Shown here: positions 28,241 to 38,591 of the stretch, piece by piece
Numbering within the stretch: position 1 is the first letter of the stretch
Layout: the number at the start of each line of letters is the position of its first letter
Source: Enterococcus hirae ATCC 9790
Lineage (GTDB): Bacteria; Bacillota; Bacilli; Lactobacillales; Enterococcaceae
Length of the DNA: 64,000 nt
Assembly: GCF_000271405.2 (NCBI RefSeq)
Contig: NC_018081.1
Span: forward strand, 1,012,001-1,076,000
Direction of reading: 5' to 3'
Notes under the pieces: model-generated
The model's database searches: none
The model's input: the letters and a program-made list of their open reading frames with translations, nothing else
Told to the model about the DNA's origin: nothing
Translations under genes and position numbers: made by a program

Positions 28241-28335
28241 ATCTGTCGACAGAAGAATTGTTAAGATATTATGATGGTGAGACATTCGATGGGTTTGCCA
28301 TTTTTTCTAACGATAATGAAGATCATCTTGGCTAA
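28237..28335 (+). CDS. Small coupled ORF or displaced C-terminus of the preceding protein
   Basis: A 32-residue frame (MNLSTEELLRYYDGETFDGFAIF..., ends NEDHLG) whose ATG overlaps the preceding stop as ATGA. It has no ribosome site of its own beyond coupling. It is either a tiny translationally coupled gene or the C-terminal part of the 28019 gene, moved out of frame by a missing A. Confidence 0.35.
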   Translation: MNLSTEELLRYYDGETFDGFAIFSNDNEDHLG

Positions 28336-28399
28336 AATAAGCTATTATCGACTTAAAATTACGCTTAATGCGTTTCTTTTAGTCGATAATAGCTTATTT
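28335..28399. terminator. 19-bp perfect inverted repeat, probable terminator
   Basis: AAATAAGCTATTATCGACT (28335-28353) and its exact complement at 28381-28399 are separated by 27 nt. It lies between convergent genes and can serve both. The stem is AT-rich and no long T-run follows, so a role other than termination is possible. Confidence 0.55.
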
Positions 28400-28423
28400 C
28401 ACTCATTGTAGTTATGAGGCATT

Positions 28424-28767
28424 CTAGTTAAAGCGCTTGGGTAAGTTGTTTTTGTTTAATTGATATTTGAAAGACAAATGGAAAATTCCGGCAATCAATA
28501 AAGTGATCGTATAAGCAATCGAATGGTGGAACGCTAGATTGTAATTGATCACAGCTAAAATGCCTAAAGCGAGCATATAACTAACATGTAGCCTTTGAAC
28601 AATGCCTTTAGGACCAATTTTTTGAAGATAAACTTGCCATTTTTCCTGAGTGGGATTAAAATTTCTTTTTTTATTTGGAAAAAAGTGGCTAAAATCATCA
28701 CTCCTATAAAGGCAGCGATGTTTAAAGAAATCAAGTATACTAAAAATATCGTGAAAATTTCGAACAT
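28424..28767 (-). pseudogene. Small membrane protein, frameshifted at a homopolymer
   Basis: The frame opens with MFEIFTIFLVYLISLNIAAFIGVMIL (ATG at 28767, GAAAGG upstream) and soon runs into a foreign frame. One more A in the A7 run (plus-strand T at 28666-28672) restores KRNFNPTQEKWQVYLQKIGP... through YMLALGILAVINYNLAFHHS and TITLLIAGIFHLSFKYQL to a stop at 28424. The restored protein is about 114 residues with three membrane segments. No function is recognised. It stands downstream of and on the same strand as proBA, about 80 bp past the proA terminator. Confidence 0.7.
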
Positions 28768-28846
28768 AAAAGTAACCTTTCTAACTAAAAAACTTTTCAA
28801 GAATCAAAAAATAAAGAAAAATTTTGTCATATTTTTATTGTGAAGA

Positions 28847-28874
28847 CTAAAATGTTTCGTGTGAAACATTTTAG
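28847..28874 (-). terminator. Terminator of proBA
   Basis: CTAAAATGTTTC and GAAACATTTTAG pair perfectly over 12 bp with a 4-nt loop. The stem includes the proA stop codon, and TTTTAG follows on the minus strand. Confidence 0.8.
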
Positions 28875-30115
28875 CGGATTTGACCTTCGCCGTAAATGAT
28901 ATATTTCGTAGAGGTCAGTTCATTCAATCCCATCGGACCTCGAGCATGTAATTTCTGAGTAGAAATACCGATTTCAGCACCAAAACCAAAAACAGCTCCG
29001 TCAGTAAAACGAGTTGAGGCATTCACATAAACCGCAGCGGCGTCCACTTCGTTCAAGAAACGTTGGCTTGCTTGGTAACTATCCGTAACGATGGCTTCAG
29101 AATGTTTTGTATTATGGCGATTGATATGGTCGATCGCTTCATCTAAAGAATCAACGACTTTCACAGCCAGAATATAGTCTAGATATTCCGTATCCCAATC
29201 AGCTTTTTCTGCAAGGGTTGCAGTTTCTAAATATTCCATGGCACGCGTATCTGCACGTAGAGAAACCCCATGATCTACTAATGCTTTTTCAATAACAGGT
29301 AAAAAGAAAGGGGCGATCTCTGAATGGATCAACAATGTTTCTGCAGCATTACAAACAGATGGACGAGAAGCTTTTGCATTGACGATGATATTCGTTGCCA
29401 TGGTCAACTGAGCATCTTTATCGATATAAATATGATTGTTACCAGTGCCAGTCTCAATGATTGGGACTGTGGCTTGTTCCTTCACTCTTCTGATCAAATT
29501 TGCGCCGCCTCGAGGAATCAACACATCTAAGTACTCTGTTAATTTCATTAATTCAGCAGCCGTTTCATGAGATGTATCGTCCACAAATTGAACAGCGTAA
29601 GGAGACAGGCCAGCATCAGTTAACGTTTGTTGCAGAAGCTTCACTAATAATTGATTGGAAAAGAAAGCTTCCTTTCCGCCTCTAAGAATAACGGCATTTC
29701 CTGATTTAAAAGCCAAGCTGGCTGCATCAGTCGTCACATTCGGTCTAGATTCATAAATGATTCCGATGACACCAAGTGGGACACGTTTTTTTCCAATCAG
29801 TAACCCATCAGCATTCTTCCACATTTGTTCTACTTTTCCAATTGGATCCTCTAATGAAGCGATTTTACTGATTTCTTCAGCCATATCATGGATACGCTCA
29901 GGCGTTAAGCGTAAGCGGTCAAGCATCGTTTCGCTCATCTGATTTTCGGTTGCTTGCTCTAAATCTTTCTGATTGGCTTCAAGTATCGCTCCTTGATTTT
30001 TTTTGAGCATCAATGCCATCTGTTTGAGAAGGTCATTTTTCTGTTCTGTACTCATCAAAGCAAGAGTTTGGGCGCTTTGTTTTGCATTTTTTCCAAGTTG
30101 ATTTAAATCAGTCAT
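28871..30115 (-). CDS. proA: Gamma-glutamyl phosphate reductase
   Basis: A 414-residue NADPH-dependent reductase that makes glutamate 5-semialdehyde, the second step of proline synthesis. The aldehyde-dehydrogenase-like fold shows PLGVIGIIYESRPNVTTDAASLAFKSGNAVILRGGKEA and the catalytic Cys in ASRPSVCNAAETLLIH, which is the ProA active-site signature. The VDAAAVYVNASTRFTDGAVFGFGAEIGIST block is also intact. Its start overlaps the proB stop by 4 bp. Normal length. Confidence 0.96.
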   Translation of the reverse strand: MTDLNQLGKNAKQSAQTLALMSTEQKNDLLKQMALMLKKNQGAILEANQKDLEQATENQMSETMLDRLRLTPERIHDMAEEISKIASLEDPIGKVEQMWKNADGLLIGKKRVPLGVIGIIYESRPNVTTDAASLAFKSGNAVILRGGKEAFFSNQLLVKLLQQTLTDAGLSPYAVQFVDDTSHETAAELMKLTEYLDVLIPRGGANLIRRVKEQATVPIIETGTGNNHIYIDKDAQLTMATNIIVNAKASRPSVCNAAETLLIHSEIAPFFLPVIEKALVDHGVSLRADTRAMEYLETATLAEKADWDTEYLDYILAVKVVDSLDEAIDHINRHNTKHSEAIVTDSYQASQRFLNEVDAAAVYVNASTRFTDGAVFGFGAEIGISTQKLHARGPMGLNELTSTKYIIYGEGQIR

Positions 30116-30918
30116 ACGTGTTCCTCCTTAAATAAGGTTCCAAGTTCTTTACCGGCTAAAAGATCGAAGATAATGGTAGGATTTTTTCCGTTTGCCAGGA
30201 TCATTGTACTGTTGGCTTCAAAAATACGTAATGCTGCTTGTAACTTACTAGACATTCCTCCTGTTCCAAAGGTGCTGCCAGCACCACCCGCTTGTGCCAT
30301 TAAACACTCGTCAATGACCGAAACGGTTTGATACATCTTTGCGTCTGGATTTTTTGAAGGATCGGCGGAATAAAATCCGTCAATATCAGATAAAACAATT
30401 AATAAATCTGCTGTGATCAATTTTGTAACGATCGCAGATAGTTGATCATTATCACCAAATTTCGTTGTATGTTCAAGTTCATCGACTGCTACAGTATCAT
30501 TTTCATTAACGATCGGGATGGTTCCCATTGCTAATAACTGTTCAAGTGTGTTGATCACATTGACTCGACTTTGAGGAAAATCGATCACATCCCGAGTAAC
30601 GAGGATCTGAGCTGTTTGCTGATTGTAAACACTGAAACGTTGATTATAAATGTTCATCAATTCTGCCTGTCCGATCGCAGCAATTGCTTGTTGTTCCGGG
30701 ATCGTTGTGGGGCGTGTAGCTTGATTCATTTTGTGCATCCCGACACCAACAGCGCCGGATGAAACTAATACGACTTCTTTCCCTTGATTCCGAAGATCAG
30801 ACAAGACAAAGGCAAGCTGATCAATCGCAGCGAGGTTGATGTTTCCATTGGGATAGATTAAAGTACTCGTTCCCACTTTAATAACAATTCGTTTGGCTTT
30901 TGTAACTTCTTTTCGCAT
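30112..30918 (-). CDS. proB: Glutamate 5-kinase
   Basis: A 268-residue amino acid kinase that phosphorylates glutamate in the first, feedback-controlled step of proline synthesis. It begins with RIVIKVGTSTLIYPNGN. VVLVSSGAVGVGMHKM, FGDNDQLSAIVTKLITADLLIVLSDIDGFY and GTGGMSSKLQAAL are the kinase motifs. The C-terminal PUA domain of longer bacterial versions is absent, as is common in lactic acid bacteria. It is coupled to proA. proC lies 25 kb away in this window. Confidence 0.95.
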   Translation of the reverse strand: MRKEVTKAKRIVIKVGTSTLIYPNGNINLAAIDQLAFVLSDLRNQGKEVVLVSSGAVGVGMHKMNQATRPTTIPEQQAIAAIGQAELMNIYNQRFSVYNQQTAQILVTRDVIDFPQSRVNVINTLEQLLAMGTIPIVNENDTVAVDELEHTTKFGDNDQLSAIVTKLITADLLIVLSDIDGFYSADPSKNPDAKMYQTVSVIDECLMAQAGGAGSTFGTGGMSSKLQAALRIFEANSTMILANGKNPTIIFDLLAGKELGTLFKEEHV

Positions 30919-31118
30919 GTGACACCTCTAACTAAATACACGTTTTGATTTCGTTCTATTCTACTTGTTTTACACCATAAAGTCATGTATAAAATTTATT
31001 TTTTATGACAGCAGTATTTTATTCATCTTAACATAAATTAATGAAGAATTTTTTAAGTCGTCCTTTTGGTATCATGAATATGGTAAAATAAATATAGTCT
31101 ATTTTGGGAGGAAATTCG

Positions 31119-31649
31119 GTGAGAAAAAGAGGATTTGAAGTTATTTCAACATATGCACAACAAAAGATACAATTACCTCAACGAGCAACTCATCATGCTG
31201 CTGGATATGATTTTGAGGCGGCAGAAGATATTGTTATTCCAAGTATTTGGAAAGCTGGATTAAAACAAGGGATAACAGCTCTTTCAGAGGTATTGAAAAA
31301 TGAAGAAACAACAGTCGACGAGAAAAAATTAAAACCAGTTCTTGTTCCAACTGGGATCAAAGCCTATATGGGAGAAGATGAATTTTTACAGTTAGCCAAT
31401 CGTTCAAGTAATCCGTTGAAGCGTTTTTTAGTTTTAAGTAATGGAGTAGGTGTCATTGATAGTGATTACTATAATAATGATGCAAATGAAGGGCATATCA
31501 TGTTCCAATTTACTAATTTTGGTTTGAAGGATGTTGTCATCAAAAAAGGTGAGCGAATTGGACAAGGAATTTTCTTGCCATTCTTAAAAGCAGATCAAGA
31601 CCAAACAGAACAGGCTCGTAAAGGTGGCTTTGGTTCATCAGATGTATAA
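31119..31649 (+). CDS. dut: dUTP diphosphatase
   Basis: A 176-residue trimeric-type dUTPase that removes dUTP and supplies dUMP. Motifs in order are HHAAGYDFEAAEDI (motif 1), LANRSSNPLKRF (motif 2), NGVGVIDSDYYNN (motif 3), GERIGQGIFLPF (motif 4) and the C-terminal KGGFGSS arm (motif 5). An insertion of about 30 residues follows motif 1 and is typical of the enterococcal and phage-like subgroup. The start is a GTG with GGGAGG 7-8 nt upstream. It lies upstream of radA, as in other enterococci. Confidence 0.92.
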   Translation: MRKRGFEVISTYAQQKIQLPQRATHHAAGYDFEAAEDIVIPSIWKAGLKQGITALSEVLKNEETTVDEKKLKPVLVPTGIKAYMGEDEFLQLANRSSNPLKRFLVLSNGVGVIDSDYYNNDANEGHIMFQFTNFGLKDVVIKKGERIGQGIFLPFLKADQDQTEQARKGGFGSSDV

Positions 31650-31699
31650 CTACTCAAGGTTTATTTAATTCAAAAATAATTATTTAAGGAGGCGGGACA

Positions 31700-33070
31700 A
31701 TGGCAAAAAAAGCGAAAGTCCAGTTTGTTTGCCAAAATTGTGGCTATGTTTCGCCTAAATTCTTAGGGCGTTGCCCAAATTGCGGGAAATGGAACACGAT
31801 GGTCGAGGAAATCGAGCAAGATACGACTGACCGTAGAACACGAACAAGTTTGACTGGAGAAAAAGCCAAACCAACGAAAATTGCAGAAGTGATTCCTAAA
31901 AAGGAACCACGAGTCAAAACAAAATTAGATGAATTGAATCGAGTTTTGGGCGGGGGCGTCGTTCCGGGGTCAATGATTTTGATTGGTGGCGATCCAGGCA
32001 TCGGTAAATCCACATTACTTTTACAAGTATCCCAACAATTAGCTGATATCGGCGGGAAAGTATTATATGTTTCTGGAGAAGAAAGTGCAGAACAAATTAA
32101 ATTACGTGCCGAGCGTTTGGGTTCAATAAATACAGAATTTTACTTATATGCTGAAACTGATATGAATGAAATTAGCCGTGCCATCGAACAGATTTCACCA
32201 GATTATGTGATCATTGATTCGATTCAAACGATGACACAACCTGATATTACGAGTGTAGCAGGGAGTGTCAGTCAAGTGAGAGAAACGACTGCTGAGTTGT
32301 TGAAAATAGCGAAAACAAATGGGATTGCGATTTTTATCGTAGGACATGTAACGAAAGAAGGATCGATTGCGGGTCCACGTATGCTTGAACATATGGTTGA
32401 TACTGTTTTGTATTTTGAAGGAGAACAGCATCATAGTTTTCGTATTTTGAGAGCAGTAAAGAATCGATTTGGTTCAACAAATGAAATTGGTATATTTGAA
32501 ATGCATGAACATGGATTAGAAGAAGTTGCGAATCCTTCCCAAATCTTTTTGGAAGAACGATTAGAAGGAGCAACAGGCTCAGCGATTGTTGTGGCGATGG
32601 AAGGTACCCGCCCAATTTTAGTGGAAATCCAAGCACTGGTAACACCAACAATGTATGGAAATGCTAAACGAACCACTACTGGCTTAGATTTTAACCGAGT
32701 ATCATTGATCATGGCAGTTCTCGAAAAACGAGCAGGCTTACTGTTGCAGAATCAAGATGCTTACTTAAAAGCAGCAGGTGGGGTAAAATTAAATGAACCA
32801 GCCATTGATTTAGCGATTGCTGTGAGTATTGCTTCCAGTTACAAAGAAAAAGGGACACAACCGACAGAATGTTTTATTGGCGAAATCGGGTTGACGGGCG
32901 AAATTCGCCGTGTCAGTCATATTGAACAGCGTGTCAAAGAAGTACAAAAGCTGGGTTTCACAAAAGTTTATTTGCCAAAGAACAATCTAGGAGGGTGGAA
33001 TCCTCCGACTGGCATTGAAGTCGTAGGTGTCGCTACCTTGGCGGAAACGTTAAAACGTGTCTTTCGTTAA
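31700..33070 (+). CDS. radA: DNA repair protein RadA
   Basis: A 456-residue RecA-like branch-migration helicase. The zinc finger [21 protein letters not shown] opens the protein, Walker A is [10 protein letters not shown], the RadA-specific [15 protein letters not shown] motif follows, and the C-terminal Lon-protease-like domain ([21 protein letters not shown]) completes it. AAGGAGGCGGG precedes the start. The dut-radA-yacL order is typical of the genus. All motifs appear intact. Confidence 0.96.
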   Translation: MAKKAKVQFVCQNCGYVSPKFLGRCPNCGKWNTMVEEIEQDTTDRRTRTSLTGEKAKPTKIAEVIPKKEPRVKTKLDELNRVLGGGVVPGSMILIGGDPGIGKSTLLLQVSQQLADIGGKVLYVSGEESAEQIKLRAERLGSINTEFYLYAETDMNEISRAIEQISPDYVIIDSIQTMTQPDITSVAGSVSQVRETTAELLKIAKTNGIAIFIVGHVTKEGSIAGPRMLEHMVDTVLYFEGEQHHSFRILRAVKNRFGSTNEIGIFEMHEHGLEEVANPSQIFLEERLEGATGSAIVVAMEGTRPILVEIQALVTPTMYGNAKRTTTGLDFNRVSLIMAVLEKRAGLLLQNQDAYLKAAGGVKLNEPAIDLAIAVSIASSYKEKGTQPTECFIGEIGLTGEIRRVSHIEQRVKEVQKLGFTKVYLPKNNLGGWNPPTGIEVVGVATLAETLKRVFR

Positions 33071-33103
33071 AAATAGTAAAATTAAAGAAATGGAGGAAAG
33101 AGT

Positions 33104-34264
33104 ATGCAAAAACGTGTCATCACCTTGCTGATGATTATTGTCGGTGCCAGCTTAGGTATTTCTTTTTTACCAATGGCTTGGCAGACAATTGGTCAGCAAA
33201 CAAATGGATGGCTGAATAATACATTTACCAATAGCCTGTTAGGTGCACTTATTTTCTTTTTATTGTCTTTGCTATTGGCAAAACATATCTCAGCTGTTAT
33301 CAAGCAAATTGAGGGAAAATTAAGTGAGGTTAGTTTAACTTACCTATTGTTTGGTGCAATTGGTGGGATTATCGGGCTAACTTTAGGTGTAATTATTTCA
33401 ACGCCACTATATAATTTGAAAATTCCGTTTGTAAATAGTGTTCTTCCCATCTTATTAATGGTTATTTTAGGCTATTTAGGATTCAGGATGGGAACCACTC
33501 GAATCGATGAATGGAAAAAAATCTTTGGTTCAAGAAACAAGAAAGTGGAACAAGAAACACCTAGTCAAGTGGAGAGCCAAATACTGGAACGGAAATTAGG
33601 CGAGAACTTTCATAAATACAAGATCTTAGATACTAGCGTGATCATTGATGGACGAATCTATGACATCACCAAAACTGGTTTTTTAGAAGGCACACTGATG
33701 ATTCCGAATTTTGTGCTTTATGAATTACAGTATATTGCTGATTCTGGCGATAGCCTAAAACGTGTTCGCGGACGCCGCGGGCTGGATATCCTCAATGCTT
33801 TGCAAAAAGAAGAAGGAATCTCTGTTGAAATGTATGACGGTGATTTTGAAGATATCACTGAAGTGGACAGCAAATTGATCAAATTAGCGAAAATTTTAGA
33901 TGGTGTCATCGTGACAAATGATTATAACTTAAATAAAGTCTCAGAGTTTCAAAATGTACCAGTGTTGAATATCAATGCTTTAGCGAATGCAGTAAAACCG
34001 GTAGTTATTCCAGGTGAAAACATGAATGTTTTAGTCGTAAAAGCAGGAACAGAACGTCAACAAGGGGTTGCTTATCTCGATGATGGCACCATGGTGGTCG
34101 TGGAAGATGGACAGCATTATATGAACGAACATATCGAAGTGGTTGTTACAAGTGCCTTACAAACAGCTGCCGGGCGGATGATTTTTGCAAAACCAGCCCA
34201 TGCAGGTCGTGGGATCGATAATAAAGACAATAAAAAAGAAACTGAAAAAAGTAAACATGCTTAA
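33104..34264 (+). CDS. yacL: PIN/TRAM domain membrane protein YacL
   Basis: A 386-residue protein with four N-terminal membrane helices (to about residue 135). A PIN-type nuclease domain follows, with KILDTSVIIDGRIYDI, NFVLYELQYIAD and GVIVTNDYNLNKVS supplying the acidic residues. A C-terminal TRAM domain (NVLVVKAGTERQQGVAYLDDGTMVVVE) probably binds RNA. It lies between radA and gltX, as in Bacillus. The biochemical role is not established. Confidence 0.92.
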   Translation: MQKRVITLLMIIVGASLGISFLPMAWQTIGQQTNGWLNNTFTNSLLGALIFFLLSLLLAKHISAVIKQIEGKLSEVSLTYLLFGAIGGIIGLTLGVIISTPLYNLKIPFVNSVLPILLMVILGYLGFRMGTTRIDEWKKIFGSRNKKVEQETPSQVESQILERKLGENFHKYKILDTSVIIDGRIYDITKTGFLEGTLMIPNFVLYELQYIADSGDSLKRVRGRRGLDILNALQKEEGISVEMYDGDFEDITEVDSKLIKLAKILDGVIVTNDYNLNKVSEFQNVPVLNINALANAVKPVVIPGENMNVLVVKAGTERQQGVAYLDDGTMVVVEDGQHYMNEHIEVVVTSALQTAAGRMIFAKPAHAGRGIDNKDNKKETEKSKHA

Positions 34265-34297
34265 CGAAAGAAAAATCGGAATATGAGTATAAAAAGT

Positions 34298-34330
34298 AGC
34301 CAACTGGTAAGGAAATTCAACCAGTTGGCT
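34298..34330 (+). terminator. Terminator after yacL
   Basis: AGCCAACTGGT and ACCAGTTGGCT form a perfect 11-bp stem with an 11-nt loop, then TTTACTATTT. Confidence 0.85.
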
Positions 34331-34480
34331 TTACTATTTCCCATATTAAAGGTAAAATTTGTGCTGAGTGGCTTTCATTTTAATGAAAAAGCCTTTAAGA
34401 AATATGAGGATGTAAAACAGAACATGTTTTTCGTGTTTTATCTCATATTTTAAAGTCTAGTTTGAAAGAAGAGGAAGAAA

Positions 34481-35941
34481 ATGACGAAAGTACGCGTACG
34501 CTATGCACCAAGTCCAACTGGGCACTTACATATTGGGAATGCTCGAACAGCATTGTTCAATTATCTATTTGCTCGCCACAACGATGGAGACTTTATTATT
34601 CGTATTGAGGACACAGACCAAAAACGAAACATTGAAGATGGTGAAAAGAGCCAATTGGAAAATTTGGCTTGGTTAGGTATCGATTGGGATGAATCTCCTG
34701 AAAATCCTGGAGAATATGGTCCTTATCGTCAATCTGAAAGAAAAGAAATTTATCAGCCTTTGATTGATCAACTTCTTGCAAGTAATCGGGCATACAAATG
34801 TTACTGTACAGAAGAAGAGTTAGAAGCAACTCGTGAAGAACAACGTGCACGTGGAGAAATGCCTCATTATGCGGGTACTTGTGCAAATCTAACACCAGAA
34901 GAACAAGCAGAAAAAGAAGCGCAAGGGATTGAACCAGTGATCCGATTCCGTGTACCACGTAATACGGAATATGCGTTCAAAGATATGGTCAAAGGGGATA
35001 TCACCTTTGAATCAGATAATATCGGTGGCGACTATGTCATTCAAAAACGTGATGGTATGCCAACATATAACTTTGCTGTAGCTGTAGATGATCATATGAT
35101 GAAGATTACTCATGTCTTACGTGGGGATGACCATATTGCAAATACACCTAAACAATTGATGATCTATGAAGCTTTTGGTTGGACACCACCAACATTCGGT
35201 CACATGACATTGATCATCAATACAGAAACTGGGAAAAAACTAAGTAAACGTGATGAATCGATTTTACAATTTATCGAACAGTATCGTGAATTAGGTTACT
35301 TACCAGAAGCAATGTTCAACTTTATTGCATTATTAGGTTGGTCACCAGTAGGCGAAGACGAAATTTTCAACCAAGAAGAATTGATCAACATGTTTGATCC
35401 AAATCGTTTGAGTAAATCACCTGCAGCCTTCGATGCGAAGAAATTACAATGGGTGAATAACCATTACATGAAAGAAATGGATTTAGATAAGTTAACAGAC
35501 ATGTGCTTGCCTTACTTGATCGCTGACGGTCGAGTACAAGAAAATCCTGATGAAAAAACGATCGAATGGGTCAAAAGAATCGTTAGTCTGTATCAACCAC
35601 AAATGAGTTACGCAGCTGAAATCGTAGAAGCTTCTTCCTTATTCTTCAATGAACATCCTGTATTGAACGATGCGGCTAAAGAAGTATTAGCAGGCGAAAC
35701 TGTTCCACTTGTTCTTAATGCATTTAAAGCACAACTAGAACAAATGGAAGTCGTGGATGCCCCAACCGTAAAAGCAGCAATCAAAGCTGTCCAAAAAGAA
35801 ACTGGCGTTAAAGGTAAAAATCTTTTCATGCCGATCCGAGTAGCTGTTTCAGGACAAATGCACGGACCAGAATTACCAGATACGATCGAATTGCTTGGTC
35901 GTGAAAAATCATTAGCACATTTAAATCAAGTCATCAACTAA
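34481..35941 (+). CDS. gltX: Glutamyl-tRNA synthetase
   Basis: A 486-residue class I aminoacyl-tRNA synthetase that charges tRNA-Glu, and in this group also tRNA-Gln for later amidation. The HIGH signature is in [25 protein letters not shown] and the KMSKS-like signature in [13 protein letters not shown] zinc-site-like CYCTEEELE is also present. The terminator upstream and the T-box downstream suggest that it is transcribed alone. Confidence 0.97.
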   Translation: MTKVRVRYAPSPTGHLHIGNARTALFNYLFARHNDGDFIIRIEDTDQKRNIEDGEKSQLENLAWLGIDWDESPENPGEYGPYRQSERKEIYQPLIDQLLASNRAYKCYCTEEELEATREEQRARGEMPHYAGTCANLTPEEQAEKEAQGIEPVIRFRVPRNTEYAFKDMVKGDITFESDNIGGDYVIQKRDGMPTYNFAVAVDDHMMKITHVLRGDDHIANTPKQLMIYEAFGWTPPTFGHMTLIINTETGKKLSKRDESILQFIEQYRELGYLPEAMFNFIALLGWSPVGEDEIFNQEELINMFDPNRLSKSPAAFDAKKLQWVNNHYMKEMDLDKLTDMCLPYLIADGRVQENPDEKTIEWVKRIVSLYQPQMSYAAEIVEASSLFFNEHPVLNDAAKEVLAGETVPLVLNAFKAQLEQMEVVDAPTVKAAIKAVQKETGVKGKNLFMPIRVAVSGQMHGPELPDTIELLGREKSLAHLNQVIN

Positions 35942-35944
35942 ACA

Positions 35945-36215
35945 CGATGAACAGAAAGAAGTAAGTAATCATTGATCTCAAGAGAGGTGACGGGCGGTGG
36001 AAGTCACTGATTGATGTTTACTGAAATGCCTCTGGGAGTGGTTTCGGCGAGTGAAATAGACACATCTCTTTGTGACGAATTTCAGGTAGTCGAGAACGTG
36101 TAAGCTTACGTTAACAGCTAGAGGTAATCATATCTGATTATAAATAAAAGTGGAACCACGCCAATTAGCGTCTTTTAATAAGGAAACTTGTTAAAGGCGC
36201 TTCTTTATTTGTCAG
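35945..36215 (+). promoter_or_regulatory. T-box riboswitch, probable cysteine specifier
   Basis: A leader of about 270 nt upstream of cysE. The conserved T-box core reads AAAAGTGGAACCACGCC at 36148-36164, where uncharged tRNA ends pair. It is followed by a terminator-like stem (AGCGTCTTTTAA and TTAAAGGCGCTT) with a T-rich tail near 36200-36212. Upstream, stem I has an AGTAA/TTACT pairing and a GGTGGAAG distal-loop motif. In the specifier-loop position, between TTAC and TCTG, stands GAAATGCC; TGC at 36027-36029 would be the cysteine codon. Uncharged tRNA-Cys should thus allow transcription of cysE-cysS. Confidence 0.85.
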
Positions 36216-36253
36216 AGAACTACATAAATTATTGAGAGGAAGGAGCGATGACG

Positions 36254-36790
36254 ATGGGGTGGTTTGCCCGAGCGGTAGAGGCAGCTAAAAAAAATGACCC
36301 GGCTGCTCGTTCAACATTAGAAATCGTTTTGACATATCCAGGGTTTCATGCCTTATTTTGGCATCGGGTGTCACATTACTTATATCAGCATAAACTTTAC
36401 TTGCTGGCAAAAATCAATGCACAATTTTGGCGATTTATAACAGGAATCGAGATACATCCTGGAGCCCAGATCGGACAAGGTGTTTTTATCGATCATGGGA
36501 TGGGGATCGTGATTGGAGAAACCGCAGAGGTCGCTGATGATGTAGTTCTTTTTCATGGAGTTACGTTAGGTGGTACAGGTAAAGAAACGGGCAAAAGGCA
36601 TCCCACAGTGAAACAAGGGGCAATGCTTTCTGCCAATGCTCAAATATTAGGACCGGTCACGATTGGGAAACATACGAAGATTGGTGCCGGTGCAGTCGTT
36701 TTAAAAGACATTCCAGATTATGCTACAGCCGTGGGGGTTCCTGCAAAAGTAGTACGGATTAATGGAGAAAAAGTGAGGAGATCAGAATGA
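36254..36790 (+). CDS. cysE: Serine O-acetyltransferase
   Basis: A 178-residue left-handed beta-helix enzyme that makes O-acetylserine for cysteine synthesis. The short N-terminal helical part has [16 protein letters not shown]. The hexapeptide repeats include [47 protein letters not shown], and the substrate loop GKRHPTV is intact. Of two in-frame ATGs (36248, 36254), the second has AAGGAG at 8 nt and is preferred. It is shorter than the E. coli enzyme but normal for Bacillus-type CysE. It overlaps cysS by 4 bp and is controlled by the T-box. Confidence 0.94.
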   Translation: MGWFARAVEAAKKNDPAARSTLEIVLTYPGFHALFWHRVSHYLYQHKLYLLAKINAQFWRFITGIEIHPGAQIGQGVFIDHGMGIVIGETAEVADDVVLFHGVTLGGTGKETGKRHPTVKQGAMLSANAQILGPVTIGKHTKIGAGAVVLKDIPDYATAVGVPAKVVRINGEKVRRSE

Positions 36791-38199
36791 TAAAAATTTA
36801 CAATACATTGACTAGACAAAAAGAGGAATTTGTACCGATTCAAGCAGGAAAAGTCGGTATGTACGTGTGTGGTCCGACTGTTTATAACTATATTCATATT
36901 GGAAATGCCCGCAGCACGATTGCTTTTGACACGATTCGACGCTACTTTGAATATCGGGGATATCAAGTCGATTATGTTTCCAATTTCACTGATGTAGATG
37001 ATAAAATCATTCGTGCTGCTAATGAATTAGGGATCACGGCGCCAGAAGTAGCCAACCGTTTTATCCAAGCATTTGAAGAAGATACCAAGGCGTTGAATGT
37101 GGAGCCAGCTACAGCGCATCCTCGTGTGATGGATCATATGCCAGATATTATTTCTTTCATCCAAGTATTGATCGAAAAAGGTTATGGATATGAATCAAAT
37201 GGCGATGTCTACTACCGTACAAGAAAATTTTCAACCTATGGACAACTTAGTGATCAATCGATTGATGAGTTAGAAGTGGGCGCGAGTCAACGGACGGGAG
37301 CAGAACAAAGTCAGAAAGAAGATCCGCTTGATTTTGCACTATGGAAAAAAGCAAAACCTAATGAGATCTCTTGGGATTCTCCATGGGGACCCGGACGTCC
37401 AGGATGGCACATCGAATGTTCCGTTATGGCAACGAAACATTTAGGGGAAACAATTGATATCCATGGTGGTGGGCAAGATTTAGAGTTTCCACATCATGAA
37501 AATGAGATTGCCCAAAGCGAAGCAAAAACGGGAAAGAAATTTGCCAATTATTGGATGCACAATGGTTACGTCACGATTGGCGATGATGATCAGAAAATGA
37601 GTAAATCATTAGGTAACTTTATTACTGTCCATGAAATGATCCAAACGGTAGATCCACAAGTGTTACGCTTCTTCATGGCAACAACTCAATATCGCCGACC
37701 GATTCGTTATAGTGAGGCAACGATGAAGGAAGCAGCGACAAACTTGCAACGCTTAAGAAATACATTTGATAATCTTAAATTCCGCCTAGCAACAGCAGAA
37801 AAATCTCTGGCGGATGACACAAAGTATTTAGCTGAACTTGAACAAATCGAACAACGCTTTATTGAAGAAATGGACGACGATTTTAATGCTGCGAATGGAA
37901 TTACCGTCGTTTATGAATTGGCAAAATGGTTAAACACGTATTTGGAGAAAACAACTGTTTCAGCGGATGTTCTAGCAAACGGGGAAGCATTATTTACCCA
38001 ATGGTTGGCTATTTTTGGTATTTTATTTACATCTGAGGAATTACTTGATGAAGAAATCGAGCAGTTGATCGAAGAACGTACGCAAGCAAGAAAAAATCGT
38101 GATTTTGCCCGTAGTGACGAAATCCGTGACCAATTAAAAGAAAAAGGGATCTTGCTTGATGACACACCGCAAGGAACTCGTTGGAGAAGAGAAGCATGA
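36787..38199 (+). CDS. cysS: Cysteinyl-tRNA synthetase
   Basis: A 470-residue class I synthetase charging tRNA-Cys. It shows the zinc ligand Cys and signature [37 protein letters not shown] with a second zinc Cys, [11 protein letters not shown], and the KMSKS motif in [12 protein letters not shown]. The sequence is complete. It overlaps cysE upstream and mrnC downstream by ATGA junctions, and shares the T-box with cysE, so both cysteine supply and charging respond to tRNA-Cys level. Confidence 0.97.
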   Translation: MIKIYNTLTRQKEEFVPIQAGKVGMYVCGPTVYNYIHIGNARSTIAFDTIRRYFEYRGYQVDYVSNFTDVDDKIIRAANELGITAPEVANRFIQAFEEDTKALNVEPATAHPRVMDHMPDIISFIQVLIEKGYGYESNGDVYYRTRKFSTYGQLSDQSIDELEVGASQRTGAEQSQKEDPLDFALWKKAKPNEISWDSPWGPGRPGWHIECSVMATKHLGETIDIHGGGQDLEFPHHENEIAQSEAKTGKKFANYWMHNGYVTIGDDDQKMSKSLGNFITVHEMIQTVDPQVLRFFMATTQYRRPIRYSEATMKEAATNLQRLRNTFDNLKFRLATAEKSLADDTKYLAELEQIEQRFIEEMDDDFNAANGITVVYELAKWLNTYLEKTTVSADVLANGEALFTQWLAIFGILFTSEELLDEEIEQLIEERTQARKNRDFARSDEIRDQLKEKGILLDDTPQGTRWRREA

Positions 38200-38591
38200 A
38201 AGACTATACACAATTAAACGGACTAGCTTTAGCTTATGTAGGAGATGCCATCTATGAGATCTATATTCGTGACTATTTGATCGAACAAGGGGCGACTAAA
38301 CCGAATAAACTTCATAAAGCAGCCACGAATTATGTTTCAGCAAAAGCACAAGCTTATCTGATTAAAGAGATGCTAGAAGAAAAATTGATGACACCAGAAG
38401 AAGAAACTTTTTATCGTCGTGGTAGAAATGCCAAAAGTCATACAAGTGCAAAAAATGCAGATGTCACAACTTATCGAATTGCCACAGGTTTTGAAGCTTT
38501 GATGGGGTATCTGCATTTGACGAAACAAACAGAACGGTTAGAAGAATTAATTGAATGGTGTATCCAGAAAGTCGGTGAAAAAAATGGGTAG
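38196..38591 (+). CDS. mrnC: Mini-ribonuclease III
   Basis: A 131-residue RNase III-like nuclease without the double-stranded RNA-binding domain; it matures 23S r[26 protein letters not shown] carries the metal-binding Asp and [29 protein letters not shown] the second acidic signature. It starts at the ATGA overlapping the cysS stop and overlaps rlmB by 8 bp. The position between cysS and rlmB is conserved in Firmicutes. Confidence 0.93.
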   Translation: MKDYTQLNGLALAYVGDAIYEIYIRDYLIEQGATKPNKLHKAATNYVSAKAQAYLIKEMLEEKLMTPEEETFYRRGRNAKSHTSAKNADVTTYRIATGFEALMGYLHLTKQTERLEELIEWCIQKVGEKNG

